Assembly (NCBI GenBank): GCA_045592585.1
Contig: JAZNVB010000002.1
Coordinates: 1-12,680, forward strand
Length of the DNA: 12,680 nucleotides
Origin: SIG440 sp045592585
GTDB taxonomy: Bacteria > Bacillota > Clostridia > Monoglobales > Monoglobaceae
Direction of reading: 5' to 3'
Shown here in pieces: positions 1 to 6,135 of this stretch; position 1 is the stretch's first letter, and each line of letters starts with the position of its first letter. The position numbers were made by a program, and so were the translations under genes. A model generated the notes under the pieces. It was not told the origin of the DNA, ran no database searches, and worked only from the letters and a program-made list of their open reading frames with translations.

Positions 1-1
1 T

Positions 2-142
2 AATATTGAAAAGAATAATTTCACTCCCATTGAGTATTATTCGCCCTATTGTGCAGACGGAGCACTTTTGCAGGCATGGAGCAGCACAGCAGCATTTGTT
101 TATTATGATGTAAATTGTGATTTCTTTAATGATAAGATATAG
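2..142 (+). CDS. C-terminal tail of a probable glycogen-debranching-like (alpha/alpha)6-barrel protein (5' truncated)
   Basis: An open frame runs from the window edge to a TAG at 140-142 and gives 46 residues. It contains YYSPYCADGALLQAWSS, which resembles the C-terminal part of (alpha/alpha)6-barrel carbohydrate enzymes such as amylo-alpha-1,6-glucosidase, where a conserved QAWS-type segment lies close to the end. A stem-loop terminator starts five bases after the stop codon, which supports a real gene end. The start and most of the protein lie outside the window, so the family is only a suggestion. Another glycosidase of the same fold is equally possible. Confidence 0.45.
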   Translation, partial: NIEKNNFTPIEYYSPYCADGALLQAWSSTAAFVYYDVNCDFFNDKI

Positions 143-146
143 TTAT

Positions 147-180
147 AAAGGGCGTATGAAAAACATACGCTCTTTAATTT
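147..180 (+). terminator. Rho-independent terminator of the upstream gene
   Basis: The arms AAAGGGCGTATG (147-158) and CATACGCTCTTT (164-175) pair over 12 positions with one G-U wobble around an AAAAA loop. They are followed by the short T-rich stretch AATTT. It lies directly behind the stop codon at 142. The T-tract is modest, so termination strength is uncertain. Confidence 0.7.
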
Positions 181-228
181 GTCATAATATGGTTGAATGT
201 TTGGCGTGTTTATGATATTCTATTTATC

Positions 229-235
229 GAGGTGG
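229..235 (+). promoter_or_regulatory. Ribosome binding site that favours a TTG start for the dehydratase
   Basis: GAGGTGG is the only good Shine-Dalgarno match near the 5' end of the gene, and it lies 6 nt before the TTG at 242. The upstream in-frame ATGs at 197 and 212 have no such site. They would also add a hydrophobic 15-residue stretch that is not expected in a soluble enzyme of this family. Confidence 0.65.
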
Positions 236-241
236 CTGAAA

Positions 242-1327
242 TTGAGTATACAATTTGATGAATTAAATATAGAAGCTTTGCTTGACCGTGAAGAAGTTAT
301 CCTTGAAAATGCATTGATTGAAAATGAAATTGCAGGTAAGGTTGTTCTTGTAACCGGTGCAGGAGGAACAATAGGCTCGGAACTCTGCAGACAGATTGCG
401 GGTTATAAGCCTGAGAAGATTATTCTTCTTGATATATATGAAAACACTATGTATCAGCTTGAAAATGAGCTTGAAGAAAGGTTTCCTGAGCAAAAGGTTA
501 TTTCCCTTGTTGCGTCAATAAGGGATAAAACCAGGCTTGAAATAATATTTGATAAATACCGCCCCCACATTGTTTTTCACGCGGCGGCGCACAAGCACGT
601 GCCCCTTATGGAAGATAGTCCCGGCGAGGCTGTGAAGAATAATGTTATCGGAACATTAAATACCGCAAAATGTGCGGCAGACTGCGGTGCAAAAAAGTTT
701 ATTCTTATCTCAACCGACAAGGCGGTTAACCCCACCAGTGTTATGGGTGCCAGCAAACGGATATGTGAAATGATAATATGTGCGTTGCAAAAAAGCACCG
801 ACACAGAGTTTGCGGCGGTCAGGTTTGGTAATGTTCTGGGGTCAAGCGGCTCGGTGGCGTTAAGATTTCAAAGGCAGATTAAACAGGGGGGACCTGTTAC
901 GGTTACACATCCCGAGGTTACAAGATTTTTTATGACAGTTGCGGAGGCAGCACAGCTTGTTCTTCAGGCGGCAGCTTATGCAAAGGGCGGCGAAACCTTT
1001 GTTCTTGATATGGGTAAACCGGTAAAAATCCTTGACCTTGCAAAACGGATGATTGCGCTTTCAGGGCTTGAGCCTGAACGTGATATAAAAATTGTATTCA
1101 CAGGTCATCGACCCGGCGACAAGGAATTTGAGGAGCTTTTGACAGCCGATGAGGGGTTGATGACAACCCGACACAAAAAGATTTTTGTTGCCAGACCGGA
1201 ATGTATTGACATAAATGACCTTGTGAAAAAGATTGAAAAACTGAGGTCTGTGGTTGACAAAGACGGCAAAAATATAAAAAATGTTATTGCGGAGATTGTT
1301 CCGGAATATTGTATATGCAATAATTAA
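242..1327 (+). CDS. Short CapD/PglF-type nucleotide-sugar 4,6-dehydratase (polysaccharide biosynthesis)
   Basis: This is an extended short-chain dehydrogenase/reductase of about 361 residues. It carries the NAD(P)-binding glycine motif TGAGGTIG at residues 38-45, STDK at 157-160 and MGASK at 168-172. Replacement of the usual catalytic Tyr by Met in the YxxxK motif, together with the Asp-Lys pair, is typical of the CapD/WbpM/PglF branch, which removes water from UDP-GlcNAc-type sugars to give 4-keto-6-deoxy products. Unlike full-length CapD or PglF, it lacks the N-terminal membrane domain, so it should be cytoplasmic. The substrate is inferred from the family. I prefer the TTG at 242 because of GAGGTGG at 229-235; an ATG at 197 is the longer alternative. 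No sugar aminotransferase or glycosyltransferase gene lies beside it, and a terminator precedes it, so it appears to be a single-gene unit. Confidence 0.85.
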   Translation: MSIQFDELNIEALLDREEVILENALIENEIAGKVVLVTGAGGTIGSELCRQIAGYKPEKIILLDIYENTMYQLENELEERFPEQKVISLVASIRDKTRLEIIFDKYRPHIVFHAAAHKHVPLMEDSPGEAVKNNVIGTLNTAKCAADCGAKKFILISTDKAVNPTSVMGASKRICEMIICALQKSTDTEFAAVRFGNVLGSSGSVALRFQRQIKQGGPVTVTHPEVTRFFMTVAEAAQLVLQAAAYAKGGETFVLDMGKPVKILDLAKRMIALSGLEPERDIKIVFTGHRPGDKEFEELLTADEGLMTTRHKKIFVARPECIDINDLVKKIEKLRSVVDKDGKNIKNVIAEIVPEYCICNN

Positions 1328-1379
1328 GTCATTTTGTGGAAATTAAGATATAATAATTACCAAAAATCCCGATAAAGCA

Positions 1380-1409
1380 TTGACAGAAGAATTGTTTGCT
1401 TGGTATAAT
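1380..1409 (+). promoter_or_regulatory. Consensus sigma-A promoter with extended -10
   Basis: TTGACA (1380-1385) and TATAAT (1404-1409) are both perfect consensus elements, 18 nt apart, with TG at 1401-1402 forming an extended -10. Transcription should start near 1416. The first plausible start codons of the acyl-CoA ligase are at 1678-1705, so the transcript would carry an untranslated leader of about 275 nt. Confidence 0.85.
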
Positions 1410-1415
1410 AAGAAG

Positions 1416-1690
1416 ATGATTGTCCTTGTGAAAAGTTTTGGGACAATTGTTAAATGGAATTTATACAGAAAAAGACTGACTGTATATGCAGGCAGCCTTT
1501 TCTGCCGTTTAAAAAGGAGAATTAACGTGCTTCTCACGTTAATTCTGCCTTCGGCACTTAGTTTAAATCGCACCATCGAAATTTTCGCACAAAGTACGAA
1601 ACGACGATGTGCGTAATCTCCATTTTACGCCTTATCTCGCCCACAGATAAGAAACAGGAGATTCACAATAAATATTTGTGGGCGGAAAGG
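1416..1690 (+). ncRNA. Structured 5' leader; candidate riboswitch with a loop-to-ribosome-site pseudoknot
   Basis: No gene lies between 1328 and 1692. The leader contains many exact complementary pairs: 1419-1425 with 1441-1447, 1462-1468 with 1480-1486, 1518-1529 with 1535-1546 (12 bp), 1569-1578 with 1605-1613 (one bulge), an inner stem 1583-1587 with 1597-1601, 1615-1621 with 1657-1663, and 1631-1637 with 1645-1651. The loop of the last hairpin, CGCCCAC (1638-1644), is an exact complement of GTGGGCG (1678-1684), just before the ligase start. Competing pairs exist: GCGTAA (1611-1616) with TTACGC (1625-1630), and CACAA (1664-1668) with TTGTG (1676-1680). Such mutually exclusive folds fit a translational switch. 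I see no T-box TGGNACCGCG-type element and no motif of a riboswitch class I know. Pairing was found by eye, without energy calculation. Confidence 0.6.
1515..1550 (-). terminator. Terminator-like hairpin reading on the minus strand inside the leader
   Basis: The 12-bp perfect stem AGAATTAACGTG (1518-1529) with CACGTTAATTCT (1535-1546) is flanked on its left by AAAAAGG. On the minus strand it therefore ends in CCTTTTT, the form of an intrinsic terminator. On the plus strand no T-tract follows it, so it should not stop the operon transcript. It could block antisense transcription or simply be a stable leader hairpin. Confidence 0.45.
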
Positions 1691-1692
1691 CT

Positions 1693-3342
1693 ATGGAGAT
1701 TAAAATGCCGATTACAGAAATTTTACAAAAGAATGCGGATTTTTATCCCAACGATGTGAGCTTGATTGAAATAAATCCCACTCACGAAAATCAAACAAGG
1801 CTGACATGGCGTGAATACTCGCTTATCGAGGCAAACCCCAACGAAGCATACAGAAAGGAAATTACCTGGAGTGAGTTTAACAAACGTGCAAATCGTTTTG
1901 CAAACTTTCTTCTGTCGAGGGGCATTAAAAAGGGCGATAAGGTTGCAATTTTGCTTATGAACTGCATCGAGTGGCTGCCCATTTATTTTGGTGCTCTTAA
2001 AACAGGAGCTTTGGCTGTTCCTCTTAACTACCGTTATGCGTCGGATGAAATTAAATATTGCCTTGAGCTTGCTGATGCTGATGTTCTTATTTTTGGCCCT
2101 GAATTTACAGGACGTGTCGAGCAGATTTGTTCACGGGTTAAAGGGGTAAAGATGTGGCTGTATCACGGCGAGGATTGTCCCACTTTTGCTGAGAGCTATG
2201 ACAACCTTATGGCATATGCATCGTCTAAAAATCCTCAGATTAAGCTGACCGATGATGACGAGGGTGCAATTTATTTCTCATCAGGCACAACGGGATTTCC
2301 CAAAGCTATTATACATAAACACAGAAGCCTTGTTCACGCATGTATGACCGAACAGAATCACCATTCACAAACAAAGGATGATGTGTTCCTGTGCATACCG
2401 CCTCTTTATCACACAGGTGCAAAAATGCACTGGTTTGGAAGCTTTTTGGTTGGCGGTAAAGCGGTTATTCTTAAAGGCATCAAGCCCGAATGGATATTAA
2501 AGGCTGTTTCAGAAGAAAAATGTTCAATTGTTTGGCTTCTTGTGCCCTGGGCACAGGATATTCTGGACGCAATTGAGCGTGGAGATATCAAGCTTGAAGA
2601 TTATCAGCTTTCACAATGGAGGCTTATGCACATCGGTGCGCAGCCTGTTCCGCCAAGCCTTATCAAAAGGTGGAAGAAGTATTTTCCCAACCACGCATAC
2701 GACACAAATTACGGTCTGTCAGAGTCTATCGGCCCAGGATGCGTGCATCTTGGTGTTGAAAACGAGCATAAAGTTGGCGCAATCGGAAAGGCCGGCTTTG
2801 GCTGGGAGGTAAAGATTGTTGACGAAAACGGAAAGACCGTCGAACGTGGCGATGTTGGTGAGCTTGCAGTTAAAGGCCCCGGTGTAATGACAGCATACTA
2901 CAAGGACGAAAAAGCAACCAATGATGTTCTTAAAGACGGTTGGCTTTACACAGGCGATATGGCAACAGAGGATGAGGACGGATTTATCTTCCTTGTAGAC
3001 CGCAAAAAGGATGTTATTATCTCTGGCGGTGAAAATATCTATCCCGTACAGATTGAGGATTTCTTAAGAAAGAACGATAAAATCAGCGATGTTGCAGTTA
3101 TTGGTCTGCCTGATAGCCGTCTTGGTGAGATTTCTGCGGCAATTATACAGATTAAGGATGGAATGGAGGCAACAGAGGAGGAAATCAATGAGTTCTGTCT
3201 TGACCTTCCCCGATATAAAAGACCCCACAAGATTATATTTGCAGATGTTCCAAGAAACCCAACCGGCAAGATTGAAAAGCCCAAGCTCAGGCAAATTTAC
3301 TGCGGTGAAAGTGTTGTTGCACAGCAGAACGAAATAAAATAA
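1693..3342 (+). CDS. AMP-forming acyl-CoA ligase (FadD-like, ANL superfamily)
   Basis: This enzyme activates a carboxylic acid with ATP to an acyl-adenylate and then transfers it to coenzyme A. Counting from the ATG at 1693 (549 residues), the P-loop YFSSGTTGFPK is at 194-204, YTGD at 419-422, the hinge region DRKKDVIISGGENIYP starts at 436, and the C-terminal catalytic lysine is K526 in NPTGK. All core residues are present. The N-terminus has two similar segments, LTWREY (37-42) and ITWSEF (57-62), exactly 20 residues apart. The substrate cannot be read from the sequence. Being first gene of an operon with iorA and iorB suggests an aryl or branched acid, such as an arylacetate. The start is uncertain: GTG 1678, ATG 1693 and ATG 1705 are in frame. 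GGCGG (1681-1685) would serve 1693 and GGAG (1695-1698) would serve 1705. Confidence 0.88.
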   Translation: MEIKMPITEILQKNADFYPNDVSLIEINPTHENQTRLTWREYSLIEANPNEAYRKEITWSEFNKRANRFANFLLSRGIKKGDKVAILLMNCIEWLPIYFGALKTGALAVPLNYRYASDEIKYCLELADADVLIFGPEFTGRVEQICSRVKGVKMWLYHGEDCPTFAESYDNLMAYASSKNPQIKLTDDDEGAIYFSSGTTGFPKAIIHKHRSLVHACMTEQNHHSQTKDDVFLCIPPLYHTGAKMHWFGSFLVGGKAVILKGIKPEWILKAVSEEKCSIVWLLVPWAQDILDAIERGDIKLEDYQLSQWRLMHIGAQPVPPSLIKRWKKYFPNHAYDTNYGLSESIGPGCVHLGVENEHKVGAIGKAGFGWEVKIVDENGKTVERGDVGELAVKGPGVMTAYYKDEKATNDVLKDGWLYTGDMATEDEDGFIFLVDRKKDVIISGGENIYPVQIEDFLRKNDKISDVAVIGLPDSRLGEISAAIIQIKDGMEATEEEINEFCLDLPRYKRPHKIIFADVPRNPTGKIEKPKLRQIYCGESVVAQQNEIK

Positions 3343-3363
3343 AAATCGAAAGGATACCTTATT

Positions 3364-5100
3364 ATGAAAAAGTTGTTGCTCGGTAATGCTGCGGTAGCTC
3401 GTGGTGCATATGAAGCAGGCGTAAATGTTGTTGCATCATATCCCGGAACACCCAGTACAGAAATAACCGAAGAAATTGTAAAGTTTGAAGAAATTTATGC
3501 AGAATGGTCGCCTAATGAAAAGGTTGCAGGCGAAGTTGCAATCGGTGCATCAATTGCAGGTGCAAGAGCAATGAGTTGTATGAAGCACGTTGGTCTTAAC
3601 GTTATGGCTGACCCTGTTTTCACTGTTAGCTACACAGGTGTAAACGGCGGTCTGGTATTCTGCGTTGCAGACGACCCGGGAATGCATTCTTCACAGAACG
3701 AGCAGGATTCAAGACATTATGCAAAGGCGTCAAAGATTATGATGCTGGAACCTGCAGATTCCTCAGAATGTAAGGAATACACTCGTCAGGCATTTGAACT
3801 GTCCGAAAAGTTTGACACACCGGTATTTATAAGACTTTCTACCAGAGTTTCACACTCACAGAGCCTTGTTGAGCTTGGCGAAAGAGCAGATGTTCCGGTG
3901 AAGGCATACGAAAAGAACCCTGCAAAATACGTCATGATGCCGGGTAATGCTATCAAACGTCACGTTGGTGTTGAAAAAAGAATTGCAGATTTAACCGACT
4001 TTGCTGAAACCACAGAACTTAACACAGTTGAGAAAAACGGTGCAAAAATCGGTGTTATTACTGCCGGTATTGCATATGAATACGCAAAGGAAGCCCTTGG
4101 TACATCGGCAGACTTTTTAAAGCTTGGTATGGTTTACCCTTTGCCAAAGCAAAAGATTATAGATTTTGCAAAGAACTATGACAAGGTTTATGTTATTGAA
4201 GAGCTTGACCCGGTTATTGAAGACCATTGCAAGGCTTTGGACGTTGATGTGTGCGGAAAAGAGCTTTTCACACTTCTTGGCGAATATACACCCACAATGA
4301 TAAAGAAGGCAGTCCTTGGCGAAGATGCACCTGCTGTTCTTTCGGCAGACGAGGCTATCCCCGTAAGACCTCCCGTAATGTGTGCAGGTTGTCCCCACAG
4401 AGGAACATTTTATGTTCTTAAAAAGCTTGGCCTTGTTGTTTCTGGTGATATCGGTTGTTATACTCTTGGTGCAACACCGCCACTTCAGTCGGTTGATACA
4501 ACCATTTGTATGGGTGCGTCGGTTAGTGCGGCTCACGGTATGGCAAAGGCTCAGGGTGCTGATTTCAACAAAAAGCTTGTATCTGTTATCGGTGACTCAA
4601 CCTTTATGCATTCAGGTATAACAGGTCTTGTTGATATTGTATATAACAAGGGTAACAACACTGTTATTATTCTTGATAACTCCATAACAGGTATGACAGG
4701 CCATCAGGAAAACCCCACAACCGGCAGAACAATCCGTGGCGAGGCAACTAAACAGGTTGATTTGATTGAGCTTTGCAAGGCTGTTGGAATTGACAGAGTA
4801 ACAGTTGCCGACCCATTTGACATCAAGAAATTTGAAGAGGTTGTCAAGGCAGAGGTTAATGCAGATGAACCATCGGTAATCATTGCACAAAGACCCTGCG
4901 CACTTCTTAAAACTGTTAAGTATTCAGGAACCTGCAAGATTACAGATAAATGTAAGAACTGCAAGATGTGTATGAAGCTTGGATGTCCTGCAATTACACT
5001 AAAGGACGGCAAGGTTGTTATTGATGCAACACAGTGCAACGGCTGTGGACTTTGTATAAATGTTTGTCCCTTTGGGGCTATTGAAAAGGAGGAAGAATAA
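3364..5100 (+). CDS. iorA: Indolepyruvate ferredoxin oxidoreductase, alpha subunit
   Basis: This is the catalytic subunit that decarboxylates aryl 2-oxo acids (indole-, phenyl- and hydroxyphenylpyruvate) to aryl-acetyl-CoA while reducing ferredoxin. At 578 residues it has the expected family length. The N-terminal pyrimidine-binding domain begins at once (GNAAVARGAYEAG and SYPGTPSTE). CAGCPHRG lies at about 340-347. The thiamine-diphosphate domain shows GDIGCYTLG (from 361), GDSTF (from 410) and DNSITGMTG (from 438). Two 4Fe-4S motifs close the protein: C530, C533, C536, C541-Pro and C558, C561, C564, C568-Pro. GAAAGGA lies 9 nt before the ATG. The ligase ends 21 nt upstream and iorB starts 2 nt downstream, so the genes are co-transcribed. 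In fermenting anaerobes the enzyme serves aromatic amino-acid breakdown, or the reverse reaction in synthesis; direction cannot be told from sequence. Confidence 0.95.
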   Translation: MKKLLLGNAAVARGAYEAGVNVVASYPGTPSTEITEEIVKFEEIYAEWSPNEKVAGEVAIGASIAGARAMSCMKHVGLNVMADPVFTVSYTGVNGGLVFCVADDPGMHSSQNEQDSRHYAKASKIMMLEPADSSECKEYTRQAFELSEKFDTPVFIRLSTRVSHSQSLVELGERADVPVKAYEKNPAKYVMMPGNAIKRHVGVEKRIADLTDFAETTELNTVEKNGAKIGVITAGIAYEYAKEALGTSADFLKLGMVYPLPKQKIIDFAKNYDKVYVIEELDPVIEDHCKALDVDVCGKELFTLLGEYTPTMIKKAVLGEDAPAVLSADEAIPVRPPVMCAGCPHRGTFYVLKKLGLVVSGDIGCYTLGATPPLQSVDTTICMGASVSAAHGMAKAQGADFNKKLVSVIGDSTFMHSGITGLVDIVYNKGNNTVIILDNSITGMTGHQENPTTGRTIRGEATKQVDLIELCKAVGIDRVTVADPFDIKKFEEVVKAEVNADEPSVIIAQRPCALLKTVKYSGTCKITDKCKNCKMCMKLGCPAITLKDGKVVIDATQCNGCGLCINVCPFGAIEKEEE

Positions 5101-5102
5101 CC

Positions 5103-5672
5103 ATGACTAAAAATATAATGATTGTTGGTGTTGGCGGTCAGGGAACACTCCTTGCAAGCAGAATTTTAGGTAACACAGTTATAAACGAAGGTTATGATGT
5201 TAAGGTTTCCGAGGTTCACGGTATGAGCCAGCGCGGCGGCAGCGTTGTAACCTATGTAAAATACGGCGACAAAGTGCACTCTCCAATTGTTGACCGTGGC
5301 GAGGCAGATGTAATCCTAGCCTTTGAACTTCTTGAGGCATATCGTGCTCTGCCATATCTTAAAGAGGGCGGAAAGATTATTATAAATAATCAGCAGATTG
5401 ACCCTATGCCTGTTATTACAGGTGCGGCAGCATACCCCGAAAATATTGCCGAAAAGATTGCTGCAGTATGTGATACAACCGTTGTTGATGCGCTAAGTCT
5501 TGCAAAGACTGCCGGCAATATAAAGGCTGTAAATGTTGTTCTTATTGGTGTTATGGCAAAAACAACTGATATACCTTATGAAAAATGGATTGAAACCATA
5601 AAGACAACAGTTCCCGAAAAATTCCTTGAGGTAAATCTTAAAGCTTTTGAACTTGGATATAATTTAAAATAA
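5103..5672 (+). CDS. iorB: Indolepyruvate ferredoxin oxidoreductase, beta subunit
   Basis: This 189-residue protein is the partner of IorA and corresponds to the gamma-type domain of pyruvate:ferredoxin oxidoreductases, which helps bind coenzyme A and completes the active heterodimer. The diagnostic motifs are GVGGQG at residues 9-14 and EVHGMSQRGGSV starting at residue 37. The length is normal for the family. Its ribosome site AAGGAGG (5086-5092) lies inside the last codons of iorA, 10 nt before the ATG, which indicates tight co-expression. Confidence 0.95.
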   Translation: MTKNIMIVGVGGQGTLLASRILGNTVINEGYDVKVSEVHGMSQRGGSVVTYVKYGDKVHSPIVDRGEADVILAFELLEAYRALPYLKEGGKIIINNQQIDPMPVITGAAAYPENIAEKIAAVCDTTVVDALSLAKTAGNIKAVNVVLIGVMAKTTDIPYEKWIETIKTTVPEKFLEVNLKAFELGYNLK

Positions 5673-5689
5673 CAAAAAGGAGAAAAATT

Positions 5690-6112
5690 ATGGAAAGAGA
5701 ACTGATTTTAAACGGATTTCGTATTGGTGAATATTCATTGGACTATGACGAATTTTATGAGCAGTTTGAAAAGAAATACTCTGATGGAATGAACTATGTT
5801 ATGATTTCTACCGGGGTAGCCGGCAAGAAGGGAATTGAATTCAGTCAGCAGGATTTTATTGACTGGGCAAAGTTTTTAACTGATAAAAAGGTTTATTTTA
5901 CATTCAATGGTGGCGGCAAATACAGGGCTCACGCAGGCTTTACTCAGGAAACCGCAAAAAAAATGAAGGAAATTGCCGGTGAATACTTCTTGTCATACGA
6001 AATGGGTGAAATGGGTTCTACATATTCCTGCAAGCCATCAGGCTACAGACCTCCCTTTGATATAGTATACAAGATTTACAGGAAGCAAAGGATATATATG
6101 TTGGCCGTTTAA
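5690..6112 (+). CDS. N-terminal fragment of a frameshifted glycosidase-like protein
   Basis: This 140-residue frame starts 17 nt after iorB behind a good AAAGGAG site, so it belongs to the same operon. The protein begins with a beta/alpha pattern (NYVMISTGVAGKKG, KVYFTFNGGGKYR, SYEMGEMGS) that looks like the start of a TIM-barrel carbohydrate enzyme. The last residues after about position 128 (IYRKQRIYMLAV) do not fit. From 6073 the next frame continues sensibly as DLQEAKDIYVGRLIEGAEENS and runs into the following ORF. One base therefore seems to be missing near 6073, for instance a second G in an AAGGAT context. Restoring it gives one protein of about 629 residues spanning 5690-7578. Whether this is a real mutation or an assembly error cannot be decided here. 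Confidence 0.7.
   Translation: MERELILNGFRIGEYSLDYDEFYEQFEKKYSDGMNYVMISTGVAGKKGIEFSQQDFIDWAKFLTDKKVYFTFNGGGKYRAHAGFTQETAKKMKEIAGEYFLSYEMGEMGSTYSCKPSGYRPPFDIVYKIYRKQRIYMLAV
6070..6076 (+). other. Apparent one-base deletion (frameshift) splitting the glycosidase-like gene
   Basis: Upstream, the frame reads through TAC AAG at 6068-6073. The frame that continues the protein begins with GAT at 6073-6075, sharing the G at 6073. Adding one G would give Y-K-D-L-Q-E and join both parts without a gap. The site CAAGATT is not a slippery heptamer of the X-XXY-YYZ kind, so programmed -1 frameshifting is unlikely. Confidence 0.7.
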
Positions 6113-6135
6113 TCGAAGGTGCCGAGGAAAACTCT

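Noticed and set aside
197..241. ATG at 197 as the start of the dehydratase
   Set aside because: There is no ribosome site before it, and the added residues are hydrophobic and unlike the family. The GAGGTGG site points to 242.
1380..1616. 78-codon plus-strand ORF over the promoter and leader
   Set aside because: It starts inside the -35 region of the promoter, has no ribosome site, is basic and low in protein-like pattern, and overlaps the RNA stems.
1416..1690. T-box or another known riboswitch class in the leader
   Set aside because: I found no TGGNACCGCG-type antiterminator element and no core motif of the SAM, TPP, FMN, lysine, purine, cobalamin, glycine or c-di-GMP classes as I know them, and no plus-strand terminator.
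4117..4536. 139-codon minus-strand ORF inside iorA
   Set aside because: It lies wholly antisense to a strongly supported gene, has Cys/Thr/Asn-rich shadow composition and no ribosome site.
6068..6076. Programmed -1 ribosomal frameshift joining the two glycosidase-like frames
   Set aside because: The site lacks a slippery heptamer, and I saw no clear downstream pseudoknot. A lost base explains it better.
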